NCBI GenBank assembly: GCA_009840355.1
Contig: VXNZ01000009.1
Coordinates: 62,001-126,000, forward strand
DNA: 64,000 nt
DNA from: Chloroflexota bacterium
GTDB taxonomy: Bacteria; Chloroflexota; Dehalococcoidia; Lucifugimonadales; JADFKI01
Reading direction: 5' to 3'
Position numbers and translations under genes: made by a program. Within the stretch, counting starts at the first letter, position 1; every line of letters begins with the position of its first letter. A model generated the notes under the pieces. It worked only from the letters and a program-made list of their open reading frames with translations, was not told the origin of the DNA and made no database searches. Shown one piece after another: positions 8,132 through 16,711 of this stretch.

Positions 8132-8893
8132 TCACTTCGCCACATCGTCCAAGAACGCACCGGCGGCGGATGATAGCAGCGTCGTCAGGTGGGTGTAGAG
8201 GTAGGTCACATCCTGCGACAGGTAGCGGCGCGTGGCGGTTGCGTTGCCTGCGGAGCCGGACACCTTGCCTGCTGCGGCTATCGTGGCGAATACGCTGTCC
8301 ATGGCGTTGCGCACTACGGGCGTGTCGGGCTGACCGGGGTATCCCAGCGATTGCGACAAGTCCGACGGTCCGACGAAGAACACATCCACGCCTTCGACCT
8401 GCACAATCTCGTCCACGTTCCGCACCGCTTCGCCCTCTTCCAGCTGCACGCAGACCAGCGTCTCGCGGTTGGACTGCTCGGCGTATTCGGACATTGACAT
8501 GCCGTAGCCGTATGAAGCGGCGCGCACTCCGGCGGCGAGTCCCCTATCGCCTAGCGGGTGATACTTGACCGCCTCGACCGCGCGGCAGGCGTCTGCGGCG
8601 GTGTTAACATGTGGCACTTGCACGCCCATCACCCCGCGATCCATCAGCTGCCCTATCGCCTCGAACGAGTTCACCGGCGGTCTCGCGATAGGCGTGATGC
8701 CGGCGGTCTCCGCTGCCATCACCATCAGCTCCACGCTTTCCAGCGAGATGGAGCCATGCTCGCAATCGATAAGCACCCAGTCGAAGCCGAGTCTGCCCAC
8801 GATGTCCACGACATGCGGACTGGGAAACATCACCGATACGCCGAACGCGGGCTGTCCGGCAAGCAGCTTGCTCTTCATTAGATTGGCGTTCAT
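8132..8893 (-). CDS. HpcH/HpaI family aldolase
   Basis: Class II (metal-dependent) aldolase of 253 residues, of the 4-hydroxy-2-oxoheptanedioate or 2-keto-3-deoxy-L-rhamnonate aldolase type. It retro-aldol cleaves 2-keto-3-deoxy acids to pyruvate plus an aldehyde. Seen motifs are FDWVLIDCEHG (base His), PIARPPV (substrate Arg), MGVQVPHVNTAADA, VQLEEGEAVRNVDEI and FVGPSDLSQSLGYPG (metal Glu and Asp region). The start is placed at the ATG at 8893, with GAGG 9 bases upstream; a GTG 15 bases earlier is in frame. It fits catabolism of sugar acids or aromatics. Confidence 0.9.
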   Translation of the reverse strand: MNANLMKSKLLAGQPAFGVSVMFPSPHVVDIVGRLGFDWVLIDCEHGSISLESVELMVMAAETAGITPIARPPVNSFEAIGQLMDRGVMGVQVPHVNTAADACRAVEAVKYHPLGDRGLAAGVRAASYGYGMSMSEYAEQSNRETLVCVQLEEGEAVRNVDEIVQVEGVDVFFVGPSDLSQSLGYPGQPDTPVVRNAMDSVFATIAAAGKVSGSAGNATATRRYLSQDVTYLYTHLTTLLSSAAGAFLDDVAK

Positions 8894-8946
8894 GGGGTAT
8901 GTCCTCACACCTAGATTAAGACGATGTCACAAATGCGATTTATAAC

Positions 8947-9035
8947 TGTCATTTCGAGCGAAAGCGAGAAATCTAAAGTCCGAAAATAGGCTTATATACA
9001 ACGATTTCAGATTCCTCACTGCGTTTGGAATGACA
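8947..9035. repeat. family A inverted repeat copy A2
   Basis: The left end TGTCATTTCGAGCGAAAGCG with GAGAAATCTAAA, and the right end GATTTCAGATTCCTCAC then TGCGTTTGGAATGACA, are imperfect inverted ends. It sits upstream of the HpaI aldolase gene, between it and the ABC operon. Confidence 0.72.
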
Positions 9036-9099
9036 TTATAAGCGTATCTGGGCGAATGTCCACAGAACCCGGTATGGGGAAATTACATCCTTATGCCTA

Positions 9100-11196
9100 T
9101 CAGTCCGCGGCGCTGGTATTGACCGCGCTGTCTGATAGTTGCAGGCGTTCTAGGTCGGCGATGGGGATGTGGCAGTTTATGGTGTGGGTTGCGCCGCCGG
9201 GACCCCGCTGCTCGGGCGGCGGCTCATTGTCGCAGATGTCGCCAATCTTGCGCGGGCACCTACCGGCGAAGAAGCAGCCCTTGAACGCGGAGCGCAGCGT
9301 TGGCACCGAACCTTCAAGGCGTATGTGCGTCGGCTCGGCGTCCGGGTCCGGCACCGGCGCGGCGGATAGCAACGCCTCCGTGTACGGGTGCGACGGCGCG
9401 GACAGCACCGAATCCGAGGGACCGTATTCCGCGACATGACCTGCGTACAGCACGAGGATATCGTCCGACACATAGCGCACCACACCAAGGTCGTGCGTGA
9501 TGAAAACATACGAATTGCCGGTCTCGCGCTGGTGCTGCTCAAGCAGATTAAGCACTTGCGCCTGCACCGACACGTCGAGCGCGGACACGGCTTCGTCCGC
9601 GACAACAAGGTCCGGGTTGGCGGCGAATGCGCTTGCCAAGGCGACTCGCTGCTGCTGGCCGCCGCTCAACTCGGATGGACGTCTGTCGAGATACAGCGGG
9701 TCTAGCCCTACGGCGTCCATCAACTCCTCGGCGCGCTCTTGGCTTTCTGCGCTGCTGACGCCCGCGAACTTGCGGAGCGCGCGCGTAATCGCGTGCTTTA
9801 TCGGCAGCTTCGGGTTGAGCGATGCCGTCGGGTTTTGGAAGACCATGCGCATAGACGACCGCTGCTCTTCGGTGCGGTCGCCGACATCGCCTTCGAGCGC
9901 CTCGCCGCGCAGTTCGAGCTTGCCTCTGTCTCGCGCTTCCAAGCCGACGATGGCGCGCGCGGCGGTGCTCTTGCCGGAGCCACTCTCGCCCACAATGCCG
10001 AGCGTGCGACCGCCATCGACCCGCATATCAATATCGACCAGCGCGCGCACGGGCGGGCGCACGGGCGGACCGAACAGGATGTACTTCTTGCGACCGCCGC
10101 CGTAGAACTTGCGCAAGTCTTCCGCGTTCAGCACAAGGAACGCGCTGTCAGACGCGGGCTTTGTCAGGCGTTCTCTAAGCTCGCCCCATAGGTCGTCCGC
10201 GACATCGACATGATGGTGGCAGCGCGCGACATGCCCTTCGGACACCTGCGCGATGGGCGGCGGTGTTTCGTTGCACAGGTCGGTCGCCATCGGGCAGCGT
10301 GGTGCGAACAGGCAGCCGTCCGCCTGCGTGTTCTGCGCGTCGAACACCGTGCCGGGTATGCTGCGGAGCTGCCGCTCTACCCCATCGTCGTCGGGCATCT
10401 GTGGGCAGCAGGACAGCAAACCGACCGTGTACGGATGGCGCGGATTCTTGAACAGGTCGCGGACGGGCGCTTCTTCCACAATCTCGCCGGCATACATCAC
10501 GGCGACCCTGTCCGCCACGCGCGCGATTACACCGAGATTATGGCTCACGAACAGAATGCCCGCGTTCACCCTATCCTTCAGCTCGACAATAAGGTCTAGG
10601 ATGGTCGCCTCTGTGGTTACATCCAAGCCCGTCGTAGGCTCGTCCATAATCAGCAGGTGCGGGTCGCACGCGAGCGCCATCGCGATGACCACGCGCTGCT
10701 GCTGCCCGCCGCTCAACTCGTGCGGATAGCGCCTGCCGATACGCTCCGGGTCTGCGAGTCCCACGCTGGCGAACAGTTCGACGGAGCGCGCCTGCGCTTC
10801 CTGCCCGTCCAAGTCCAGGTGATGCCGCAGCACTTCGACTATCTGCGGCCCAATGCGCATCGACGGATTGAGCGAAGTCAGCGGGTCCTGATAGACCATG
10901 GCGATGCGGTTGCCGCGCAGTTCGCGCAGTTCGGCATCGCTGAACTCCGTGATAGACTGCCCTTCAAAGCTGATTGCCCCGGACACTTGCGCCGTGCCGG
11001 GCAGGTAGCTCATCATCGCGAAAGCGACGGTGGACTTGCCGCAGCCGGATTCGCCGACAAGCCCCAGAACTTCGCCGCGCGCGATTTCCAGCGATGCGCT
11101 GCGCACGGCGCGGAACGAACCGCGCGGCGTCTGGAAGGTAACCGCAAGATCTTCGATCTGCATCAGCGGCGCTTCGGCGGTGGCGGCATGGTTCAT
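9100..11196 (-). CDS. peptide-type ABC importer ATPase, two fused ATP-binding domains (DppD-DppF)
   Basis: A 698-residue protein holding both ATPases of an oligopeptide/dipeptide/nickel-type importer. The first half has Walker A GESGCGKST (about residue 49), LSGGQQQR and LLIMDEPTTGLD, plus the OppD-type C-terminal zone with clustered Cys (GCLFAPRCPMATDLC). The second half has GESGSGKST (about 403), LSGGQQQR, VVADEAVSALD and GCFFAGRCPRKIGDIC. These Cys clusters may hold an Fe-S or metal site, as known for some DppD proteins. It is the last gene of the leftward operon and energises the two permeases upstream. Confidence 0.93.
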   Translation of the reverse strand: MNHAATAEAPLMQIEDLAVTFQTPRGSFRAVRSASLEIARGEVLGLVGESGCGKSTVAFAMMSYLPGTAQVSGAISFEGQSITEFSDAELRELRGNRIAMVYQDPLTSLNPSMRIGPQIVEVLRHHLDLDGQEAQARSVELFASVGLADPERIGRRYPHELSGGQQQRVVIAMALACDPHLLIMDEPTTGLDVTTEATILDLIVELKDRVNAGILFVSHNLGVIARVADRVAVMYAGEIVEEAPVRDLFKNPRHPYTVGLLSCCPQMPDDDGVERQLRSIPGTVFDAQNTQADGCLFAPRCPMATDLCNETPPPIAQVSEGHVARCHHHVDVADDLWGELRERLTKPASDSAFLVLNAEDLRKFYGGGRKKYILFGPPVRPPVRALVDIDMRVDGGRTLGIVGESGSGKSTAARAIVGLEARDRGKLELRGEALEGDVGDRTEEQRSSMRMVFQNPTASLNPKLPIKHAITRALRKFAGVSSAESQERAEELMDAVGLDPLYLDRRPSELSGGQQQRVALASAFAANPDLVVADEAVSALDVSVQAQVLNLLEQHQRETGNSYVFITHDLGVVRYVSDDILVLYAGHVAEYGPSDSVLSAPSHPYTEALLSAAPVPDPDAEPTHIRLEGSVPTLRSAFKGCFFAGRCPRKIGDICDNEPPPEQRGPGGATHTINCHIPIADLERLQLSDSAVNTSAAD

Positions 11197-11224
11197 TGAG
11201 CTACTCTCCTAGACGATTTCACAA

Positions 11225-11270
11225 GTCCCCTCCCCCGTGATGGGGGAGGGTTAGGGTGGGGGTGGAAATC
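11225..11270 (-). repeat. family B repeat copy B3
   Basis: Arms TCCCCTCCCCC and GGGGGAGGG form a hairpin followed by a GGGTGGGGGTGG tract. It lies in the leader of the fused ATPase gene and is oriented toward it. A single arm of a family A-like element (GATTCCCGCCTGCGCTGGAATGAC, without partner) follows at about 11299-11325. Confidence 0.75.
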
Positions 11271-11361
11271 TTCAGGACGCCTGTAATTCGACGATTTCTG
11301 GATTCCCGCCTGCGCTGGAATGACGATTTTGACTGCCGAAAGAGCAGTTGTCGAGTTGTCC

Positions 11362-12291
11362 CTATTCTCCGGTTTCAGGCAGGTTCTGCGCCTGTCGAAT
11401 GCCGTCCGCCAGCAGGTTGATGCCGACGACGAGCGACGCCATCGCAAGGCCGGGCGCGAGCGCCGCAAGCGGCACTTGTCCGATGTGGCGGAAGTTCTCG
11501 CTGACCATCAAGCCCCAGTCGGACGATGGCGGCTGCACGCCCAGCCCAAGGAAGCCAAGCCCGGCCGTAAGCAGCAGCGCGAAACTCAAGCGTATCGCCG
11601 CTTCCACCGCGACTACCGGCAGAACATTCGGCAATATCTCTCGGAACATGATGTATATCGTAGGTTCGCCCCGCAGCCGCGCGCTCTGCACGAACTCAAG
11701 CGGCTTTATGGCGAGCGCAGCACTGCGGATTACGCGGCTGTTGTTCGGCATAAACGATATGCCTATCGTGAGTATCACGAGCCAAGATTCGTCAAGGTCG
11801 CTGAATCGCTGTCTGCTCATATTGATGACCAGTATGGCGAGAAGCAGCGACGGGATGGCGAGGAACCAGTCCACGAAACGCATGATTATCTGATCTGTCT
11901 TTCCGCCGAAATATCCGCTGGTTACGCCCACGACGGTGCCGAGCGTAACACCCAGTATCGTGCCAAGCGTGGCAATCCACACGATTGAGCGAGAGCCGGC
12001 GAGCACGCGGCTCAACACATCACGCCCTTTGTCGTCGGTGCCGAGCCAGTGTTCCGCGGTGGGTCCGCTGAAGCGCGCGGGCAGGTCGTACTCGGTGGGC
12101 GGGTACGGCGTTATCCACGGTCCCAAGATTGCGACCAACAAATGAACAAGGACTATTGCAAAGGCTACGCGCCCCGTGTTCGTTCTGAGGATGAGCGCGA
12201 GTCCGTTTCGCGCGGCATTCGCGGCGCGCAACAGAGTTGACGGTCTGCCGCTTTCCAGTTCGGGTTGAAGCGCAGAGTCTTGAACTGCCAT
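11362..12291 (-). CDS. ABC importer permease, DppC/OppC type
   Basis: Inner-membrane subunit of 309 residues. It has an N-terminal OppC-type helix, the LGTDDKGRDVLSRVLAGSR signature and about five further membrane segments. The EAA loop region reads SARLRGEPTIYIMFREILPNVLP. Its ATG overlaps the stop of the preceding permease (TAATG), showing coupled translation. It pairs with the DppB-type protein to form the pore. Confidence 0.93.
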   Translation of the reverse strand: MAVQDSALQPELESGRPSTLLRAANAARNGLALILRTNTGRVAFAIVLVHLLVAILGPWITPYPPTEYDLPARFSGPTAEHWLGTDDKGRDVLSRVLAGSRSIVWIATLGTILGVTLGTVVGVTSGYFGGKTDQIIMRFVDWFLAIPSLLLAILVINMSRQRFSDLDESWLVILTIGISFMPNNSRVIRSAALAIKPLEFVQSARLRGEPTIYIMFREILPNVLPVVAVEAAIRLSFALLLTAGLGFLGLGVQPPSSDWGLMVSENFRHIGQVPLAALAPGLAMASLVVGINLLADGIRQAQNLPETGE

Positions 12292-13232
12292 TATGCCAGC
12301 CTCACTCTTGGGTTGAGCCAGCCATAGGTAAGGTCTGCCGCTAGATTGCTGAAGGCGTACACGGCGGCGATTACCATGGCGGTTGATTGGAGCAAGCGGA
12401 TGTCGCGGGCGTTGATTGCCTGAATGAGCAGACTGCCCATGCCCGGGTATGCGAATAGGTTTTCGATGATGATTAGCCCGCCGAAGAGCCAGCCCACATT
12501 GTTCGCTATGACGGTTATGGTGGGCAGCATAGCGTTGGGCAGCACATGGCGCACAACCACCGTGCGCATCGGCAAGCCCTTGAGTATCGCAGTGCGGACA
12601 TAGTTGCTGCCCATCACTTCAATCACATTGGCGCGCGCCATCCTCAATATGTAGGCGAAGAGTGCGCCCGTTACCGTAAGGATGGGCATCACCAGCACTT
12701 GCGGGTTACCGATAATGGTTTCGCCGGGCAGCATTATGCTCGACGACGGCAGCCAGCCCAGCGTGGAGGAGAACACGAGCACAAGCACAATGCCGGTCAC
12801 GAATTCGGGCAGAGATATAGTCACGAGACCGCCCAAAGTGAGGAATCGGTCTATCAGCGTGTCCGACTTGACACCCACGAGAACGCCCATTCCCAGCCCA
12901 AGCGGAACGGCTATCATGAAAGCGCCAACGGCAAGCAGCGCCGAATTGAATAGACGGCCCGGGACAATGCCGGATATTTCCTTGCCCGAGGCGGCGATGC
13001 CAAGGTCTCCGCGCAAAGCGCCCGTTATCCAATTCATGTAGCGCTCGTGCGGCGGCTTGTCCAGTCCCAGCCGCTCTCGCAGCGCCTTTGTGTTCTCAGG
13101 TGTGGCGGCTTGCCCCAGAATGACTGTCGCCGCGTCACCGGGCGCGAACTCGATGAGCGAAAAGATTGCTACGGAGACGGCAAGCAAAGTCACGACAATA
13201 AGCGCGAGCCTTACTATGAGAAATCTAGCCAT
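12291..13232 (-). CDS. ABC importer permease, DppB/OppB type
   Basis: A 313-residue membrane subunit starting MARFLIVRLALIVVTLLAVSVAIFSLIEFAPGD, with the family motifs LGLDKPPHERYMNWITGALRGDLG and a C-terminal EAA-like loop (YVRTAILKGLPMRTVVVRHVLPNA). About six membrane helices. It follows the binding-protein gene with a 203-bp gap that contains repeat B4, an arrangement that may lower permease expression relative to the binding protein. Confidence 0.93.
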   Translation of the reverse strand: MARFLIVRLALIVVTLLAVSVAIFSLIEFAPGDAATVILGQAATPENTKALRERLGLDKPPHERYMNWITGALRGDLGIAASGKEISGIVPGRLFNSALLAVGAFMIAVPLGLGMGVLVGVKSDTLIDRFLTLGGLVTISLPEFVTGIVLVLVFSSTLGWLPSSSIMLPGETIIGNPQVLVMPILTVTGALFAYILRMARANVIEVMGSNYVRTAILKGLPMRTVVVRHVLPNAMLPTITVIANNVGWLFGGLIIIENLFAYPGMGSLLIQAINARDIRLLQSTAMVIAAVYAFSNLAADLTYGWLNPRVRLA

Positions 13233-13296
13233 GCCGTCTCCGCGTTTGTTCTATTCTCTGTTGACGATGGGTAGCGTTTCCATTCCGGTGACAATA

Positions 13297-13340
13297 GTCC
13301 CTTCCCCCTTGATGGGGGAAGGTTAGGATGGGGGTGAAAT
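13297..13340 (-). repeat. family B repeat copy B4
   Basis: Canonical copy: arms CTTCCCCC and GGGGGAAG around TTGAT, then GTTAGGATGGGGGTGAAAT on the plus strand. It lies inside the importer operon, between the binding-protein stop and the DppB-type start, oriented toward the latter. Confidence 0.8.
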
Positions 13341-13435
13341 CGCTATATGACCACCTGAATGGAAAGGCTACCTTGACGATGATACTGTTTGAATCCAGAT
13401 TTCGGCTCGCCCTGAGGGAACGCGCCGGATTGCGG

Positions 13436-15274
13436 TTACTCTAGGAGCCACCACTCTTCTATCAGCCAGTGGGCGAGCGCGGCATGCGCTTGCACTCCGC
13501 CAACATTGTCGCGGTGCGCCCAGATTACGGGGGAGTATGCCAGGTAAAGCACAGGCACATCCTCGATCAGGATTTCCTGCATTTCGCGGAAATACTCCTT
13601 ACGCTGGTCCAGGTCCGGGGACGCCGCCGCAAGGTCAAGCAACTCGTCAAGGCGCGGGTTGTTGTAGAACGACTCGTTCCAGACGGTGCCGCCTCTGAGC
13701 TGCACATCTATCGCAGCATTGGCGGGCCTGCCGCCCCAGTTGCTCGTTACGAACGGGCAGCAAGGATCCATCCACTGAGCTTCCCAGTACGAAGCGGTGT
13801 CGTGTGTGGCGATTTCCACATTGATGCCCGCCGCTGCGACGGACTCTTTGAACGCCAGCGCCGCCTCAAGCTGGAAGCCGATGTCGGAAGTGTTCAGCGT
13901 TACCTCGATGCCGTCGGGATAGCCCGCATCGGCGAGATACTGCTTTGCTCTTTCGATGTCCTGCTTGATTATGGGCTGCTCGTCCCAGTAATACTGGTCG
14001 TTGACGCCGACGGGGTGGTCGTTTGCCGGCGAGCCTCGCCCGAACTGCGCCGCCTGGACTACGAAGTCTCGGTCAACGGCGTACTGCATCGCCTTACGCA
14101 GGTTCTTGTTGGCGAATATCGGGTCTTCCAAGCCTTGGAATTTGTCCCAGCCATCTATGCCTTGAAGGTGGGAGTATGCCGTATGCATGTCTATGACGAC
14201 CACATCCGCCGAAGGAGTGTCGGATATACGGATTTCGGGGTTGCCCGCAAACGCGCCAAGTGAGGCTATCGGAGGAGTCGGCACCACATCTAGCGCACCG
14301 GTCTTAAGCGCCTCTATGCGAGTAATCTGCTCCGGTATGTAGAAGAAGACGACCTCGTCGGCGTAGGGCCTGCCCTCACGCCAGTAGTCGGTGTACTTCT
14401 CGAATGTCGTACGCTCGGTAGGGTTGTGCGATGTCATCACATAGGGACCGGAACCGTACTCTTCACCAGTGAGAGTTTCGCCTGCGATTCCGTTCGGCAC
14501 AATCCGGGCATGATAGTCGGTCATGTCCCCCATTAGGAAGGCGTTGGGCGCGCCCAAGTTAAGCACGACCGTGCTTTCGTCAGGCGTGTCAATCGTATCA
14601 ATGTAGGAAATTTGCCCCTTCAGCGGCGACGCCGAATCTTCCGCTCTGATGCGGTCGAGCGTATATTTTATGTCGGCTGAAGTGAGCGGGTTGCCGTTGT
14701 GAAAATTGTTGCCTGCGCGCACCTTGAAGGTGTACTGAGACAGGTCGTCGCTAGAAGACCAAGACTCAACGGCCCAAGGGGTAATCTCACCATCGTACCA
14801 GTACATGACAACGCTGTCGTAAGCGATTTCGCCGTATGGCGACTGCGCTTGAGAAAGGCCGGCAAGCATGGGGTCTAGCTGTCCCTGATCCAAAAAGCCG
14901 ATGCGAAGCGTGCCACCAAACTGCGGCTCTAGGTTGGGCAGCGAGGGAACGGCTGTTACCTCTACCTGCACAAGCTTCTCGACTTCACGTACGACTTCGA
15001 CTTCTTTCTCGACTACCCTCTCAACTTCGACTTCTTTGACGACTTCGACTTCCTTTTCTACTTCGACCTCAACCTCTTTCACCACCTCGACCTGTACTTC
15101 TTTCTCGACTTCCTTCACCACCTCGACAGGTACTTCCTTCTCCACCACTTTTTCGACTTCGACGACTCGTTCGACGATTTCAGGCTCGGCGGCGCAGCCA
15201 ATAGCCGCGACTACGACTATCGACAGCAGCGCTGCAATCAGGGCAAACGACCTTGCCCTACTCCGAAATAACAT
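13436..15274 (-). CDS. ABC importer substrate-binding lipoprotein (SBP family 5) on a Val/Glu/Lys stalk
   Basis: A 612-residue extracytoplasmic binding protein. Residues 1-27 are a lipoprotein signal (LLSIVVVAAIGCAAEP, lipid Cys27). Residues about 30-109 are an unusual repetitive stalk of VEKEV/EVVKEV units. From about 115 on there is a family-5 domain (FGGTLRIGFLDQGQLDPMLAG, later KYTLDRIRAEDSASPLKGQIS and LRKAMQYAVDRDFVVQA). It captures peptides or similar solutes for the permeases and fused ATPase downstream. AAAGGAG is 7 bases before the ATG. The stalk probably projects the domain from the membrane. Confidence 0.92.
   Translation of the reverse strand: MLFRSRARSFALIAALLSIVVVAAIGCAAEPEIVERVVEVEKVVEKEVPVEVVKEVEKEVQVEVVKEVEVEVEKEVEVVKEVEVERVVEKEVEVVREVEKLVQVEVTAVPSLPNLEPQFGGTLRIGFLDQGQLDPMLAGLSQAQSPYGEIAYDSVVMYWYDGEITPWAVESWSSSDDLSQYTFKVRAGNNFHNGNPLTSADIKYTLDRIRAEDSASPLKGQISYIDTIDTPDESTVVLNLGAPNAFLMGDMTDYHARIVPNGIAGETLTGEEYGSGPYVMTSHNPTERTTFEKYTDYWREGRPYADEVVFFYIPEQITRIEALKTGALDVVPTPPIASLGAFAGNPEIRISDTPSADVVVIDMHTAYSHLQGIDGWDKFQGLEDPIFANKNLRKAMQYAVDRDFVVQAAQFGRGSPANDHPVGVNDQYYWDEQPIIKQDIERAKQYLADAGYPDGIEVTLNTSDIGFQLEAALAFKESVAAAGINVEIATHDTASYWEAQWMDPCCPFVTSNWGGRPANAAIDVQLRGGTVWNESFYNNPRLDELLDLAAASPDLDQRKEYFREMQEILIEDVPVLYLAYSPVIWAHRDNVGGVQAHAALAHWLIEEWWLLE
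14948..15187 (-). repeat. degenerate in-gene tandem repeat coding a Val/Glu/Lys stalk
   Basis: About 240 bp of degenerate short tandem units encode alternating VEV, VEKEV, EVVKEV and VERVVEKEV. There is no Pro or Gly after the first third, so an extended coiled coil or stalk is likely. The opposite strand reads as a Ser/Thr-rich open frame, which is only a shadow. Confidence 0.8.
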
Positions 15275-15521
15275 ACATGTCTCCTTTCGACATTGGTCTT
15301 TTGTTCCGTAAAGTTCTCATACTGCGCCCAACAAGTAAGTGAACGCTCGCATTCAATACCGCGACAAATATACAGGATATTGAAGCGAACGGTCAAATCA
15401 ATGAGACTTTGAGCTAGTCTTTGAGCACGCGGAAAGTAGTTCCGTGCCCAATGGAGGAAGGCTTAGAAAGGAGAGCAAAACTGACATCGATGCACAAGAT
15501 AGGCAGGATGCGCAAGAGGAA

Positions 15522-16118
15522 TTACCGGCTGGATACGCCGTGCTTGAATATCTCCCAGAGCTGGTGGCTATCGCCCACGGGGTAGTCTTCGCTGCCGAAG
15601 TGGTTGAGCGTGTTGACCGCCTGTATCAGCCCGTAGAACTGCAATGCGGCGGCGCGCAGGTCAACGCTGTCGCTGACTTCGCCCTTCTGCACGCCCACGG
15701 TAAGCTGCGCCTCTATCATCGACAAGTGCCGGTCTATGCACGCTTGCATCAGGTCTCGCAGCTCGTCGTCGCCGTTCATCAGCACTTCCGCGATAACGAG
15801 GTACGATACGCCCGTCAGCGTGGACGGCGCGACATTGTGGTGCAGCACCTGCCCTAGTCGCGTCAGACCGGAGTCCGGGTCGCCGTCGATGAGGTCGATG
15901 CGCTGCGTGAGCTTGCTGTCGATGTCTTCGATAACGCCGGCGAGTATGCGCTTTTTGCCGCTGAAGTGGCGATATATCGCGCCTTCGCTGACGCCCACGG
16001 CGCGCGCCAGATTACCAATCGTCAGCGACTGCATGCCGTGTCCGGTTATCAGCAGGCGCGCGGCGTCAATGATTTCGCGTCTTCTTACGCTGGTAGGGCG
16101 GCGGGATCTGACAACCAT
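15522..16118 (-). CDS. TetR family transcriptional regulator
   Basis: A repressor of about 198 residues. The N-terminal TetR helix-turn-helix is clear: RRREIIDAARLLITGHG, then TIGNLARAVGVSEGAIYRHFSGKKRIL. The C-terminal part is a helical ligand domain without a recognisable ligand class. The ATG at 16118 is chosen; a TTG at 16133 is in frame. It lies 247 bp upstream of the binding-protein gene in the same direction and may regulate the importer operon, which is inferred from position only. Confidence 0.88.
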   Translation of the reverse strand: MVVRSRRPTSVRRREIIDAARLLITGHGMQSLTIGNLARAVGVSEGAIYRHFSGKKRILAGVIEDIDSKLTQRIDLIDGDPDSGLTRLGQVLHHNVAPSTLTGVSYLVIAEVLMNGDDELRDLMQACIDRHLSMIEAQLTVGVQKGEVSDSVDLRAAALQFYGLIQAVNTLNHFGSEDYPVGDSHQLWEIFKHGVSSR

Positions 16119-16245
16119 CGGGGCAAGGACCAAGTACTGAGCAGGAGCGTCTATCGCGGTTAACTGCGAATATACCCAAACTATGGGTCAAGGTCAATGC
16201 TTGGAACTACGGCGCGCAGAGGCTTTCGGTTGTTGCGTTCCTCTG

Positions 16246-16430
16246 CCATGTCATTTCAAGTCACTCACCATGTCATTTCGAGCCATTTGCCATGTCCACC
16301 ATGTCATTTCGAGCCACTCACCATGTCCACCATGTCATTTCGAGCGAAGCGAGAAATCTAAAATCGCTGACTACAAGCTGCCTTGTTTTCGCACAGCGAT
16401 TTTAGACTCTTCACTTCGTTCAGAGTGACA
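16246..16430. repeat. family A element with tandemly expanded left arm
   Basis: Four copies of the arm CATGTCATTTCGAGC, separated by short linkers (CACTCACCATGTCCAC), lead into a full inverted element. That element ends GAAGCGAGAAATCTAAAATCG on the left and CGATTTTAGACTCTTCACTT then CGTTCAGAGTGACA on the right. It occupies the first half of the 578-bp gap 16134-16711, where I see no gene. Confidence 0.75.
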
Positions 16431-16518
16431 ACACTGAAAGACCCTGCTACGGCACAGCAATTAACAGGATATACGGGCAGGACATACTAGGCTCTGTGGA
16501 CATTTCTGATTTTCAGCC

Positions 16519-16667
16519 GTCATTCCTGCATTTTTCACTCGTCATTCCTGCGGAAGCAGGAATCCAGTGGTTTACAGATGGCATTATTGGCACGAATTCG
16601 GCTCCATCTTACGGCTCTGGATTCCCGTTCCTCGATCGGGGTCGAGGACATGCTTCACGGGAATGAC
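16519..16667. repeat. second intergenic palindromic element
   Basis: GTCATTCCTGCGGAAGCAGG with AATCCAG on the left, and CTGGATTCCCG to CACGGGAATGAC on the right, make outer inverted ends about 90 bp apart. The left arm is itself a palindrome (CCTGCGGAAGCAGG), and an extra half arm begins at 16519. It is related to family A but is a distinct sequence class. Confidence 0.68.
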
Positions 16668-16711
16668 GCAAATGTCCACACAACCTAGCAGCATACACAG
16701 GATGTACACGA

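Noticed and set aside
14901-15311. Ser/Thr-rich plus-strand open frame
   Set aside because: Antisense shadow of the Val/Glu/Lys stalk of the binding protein.
16246-16430. CRISPR-like array
   Set aside because: Only four imperfect arms, linkers of unequal and related sequence, no spacers, no cas genes, and it belongs to family A elements.
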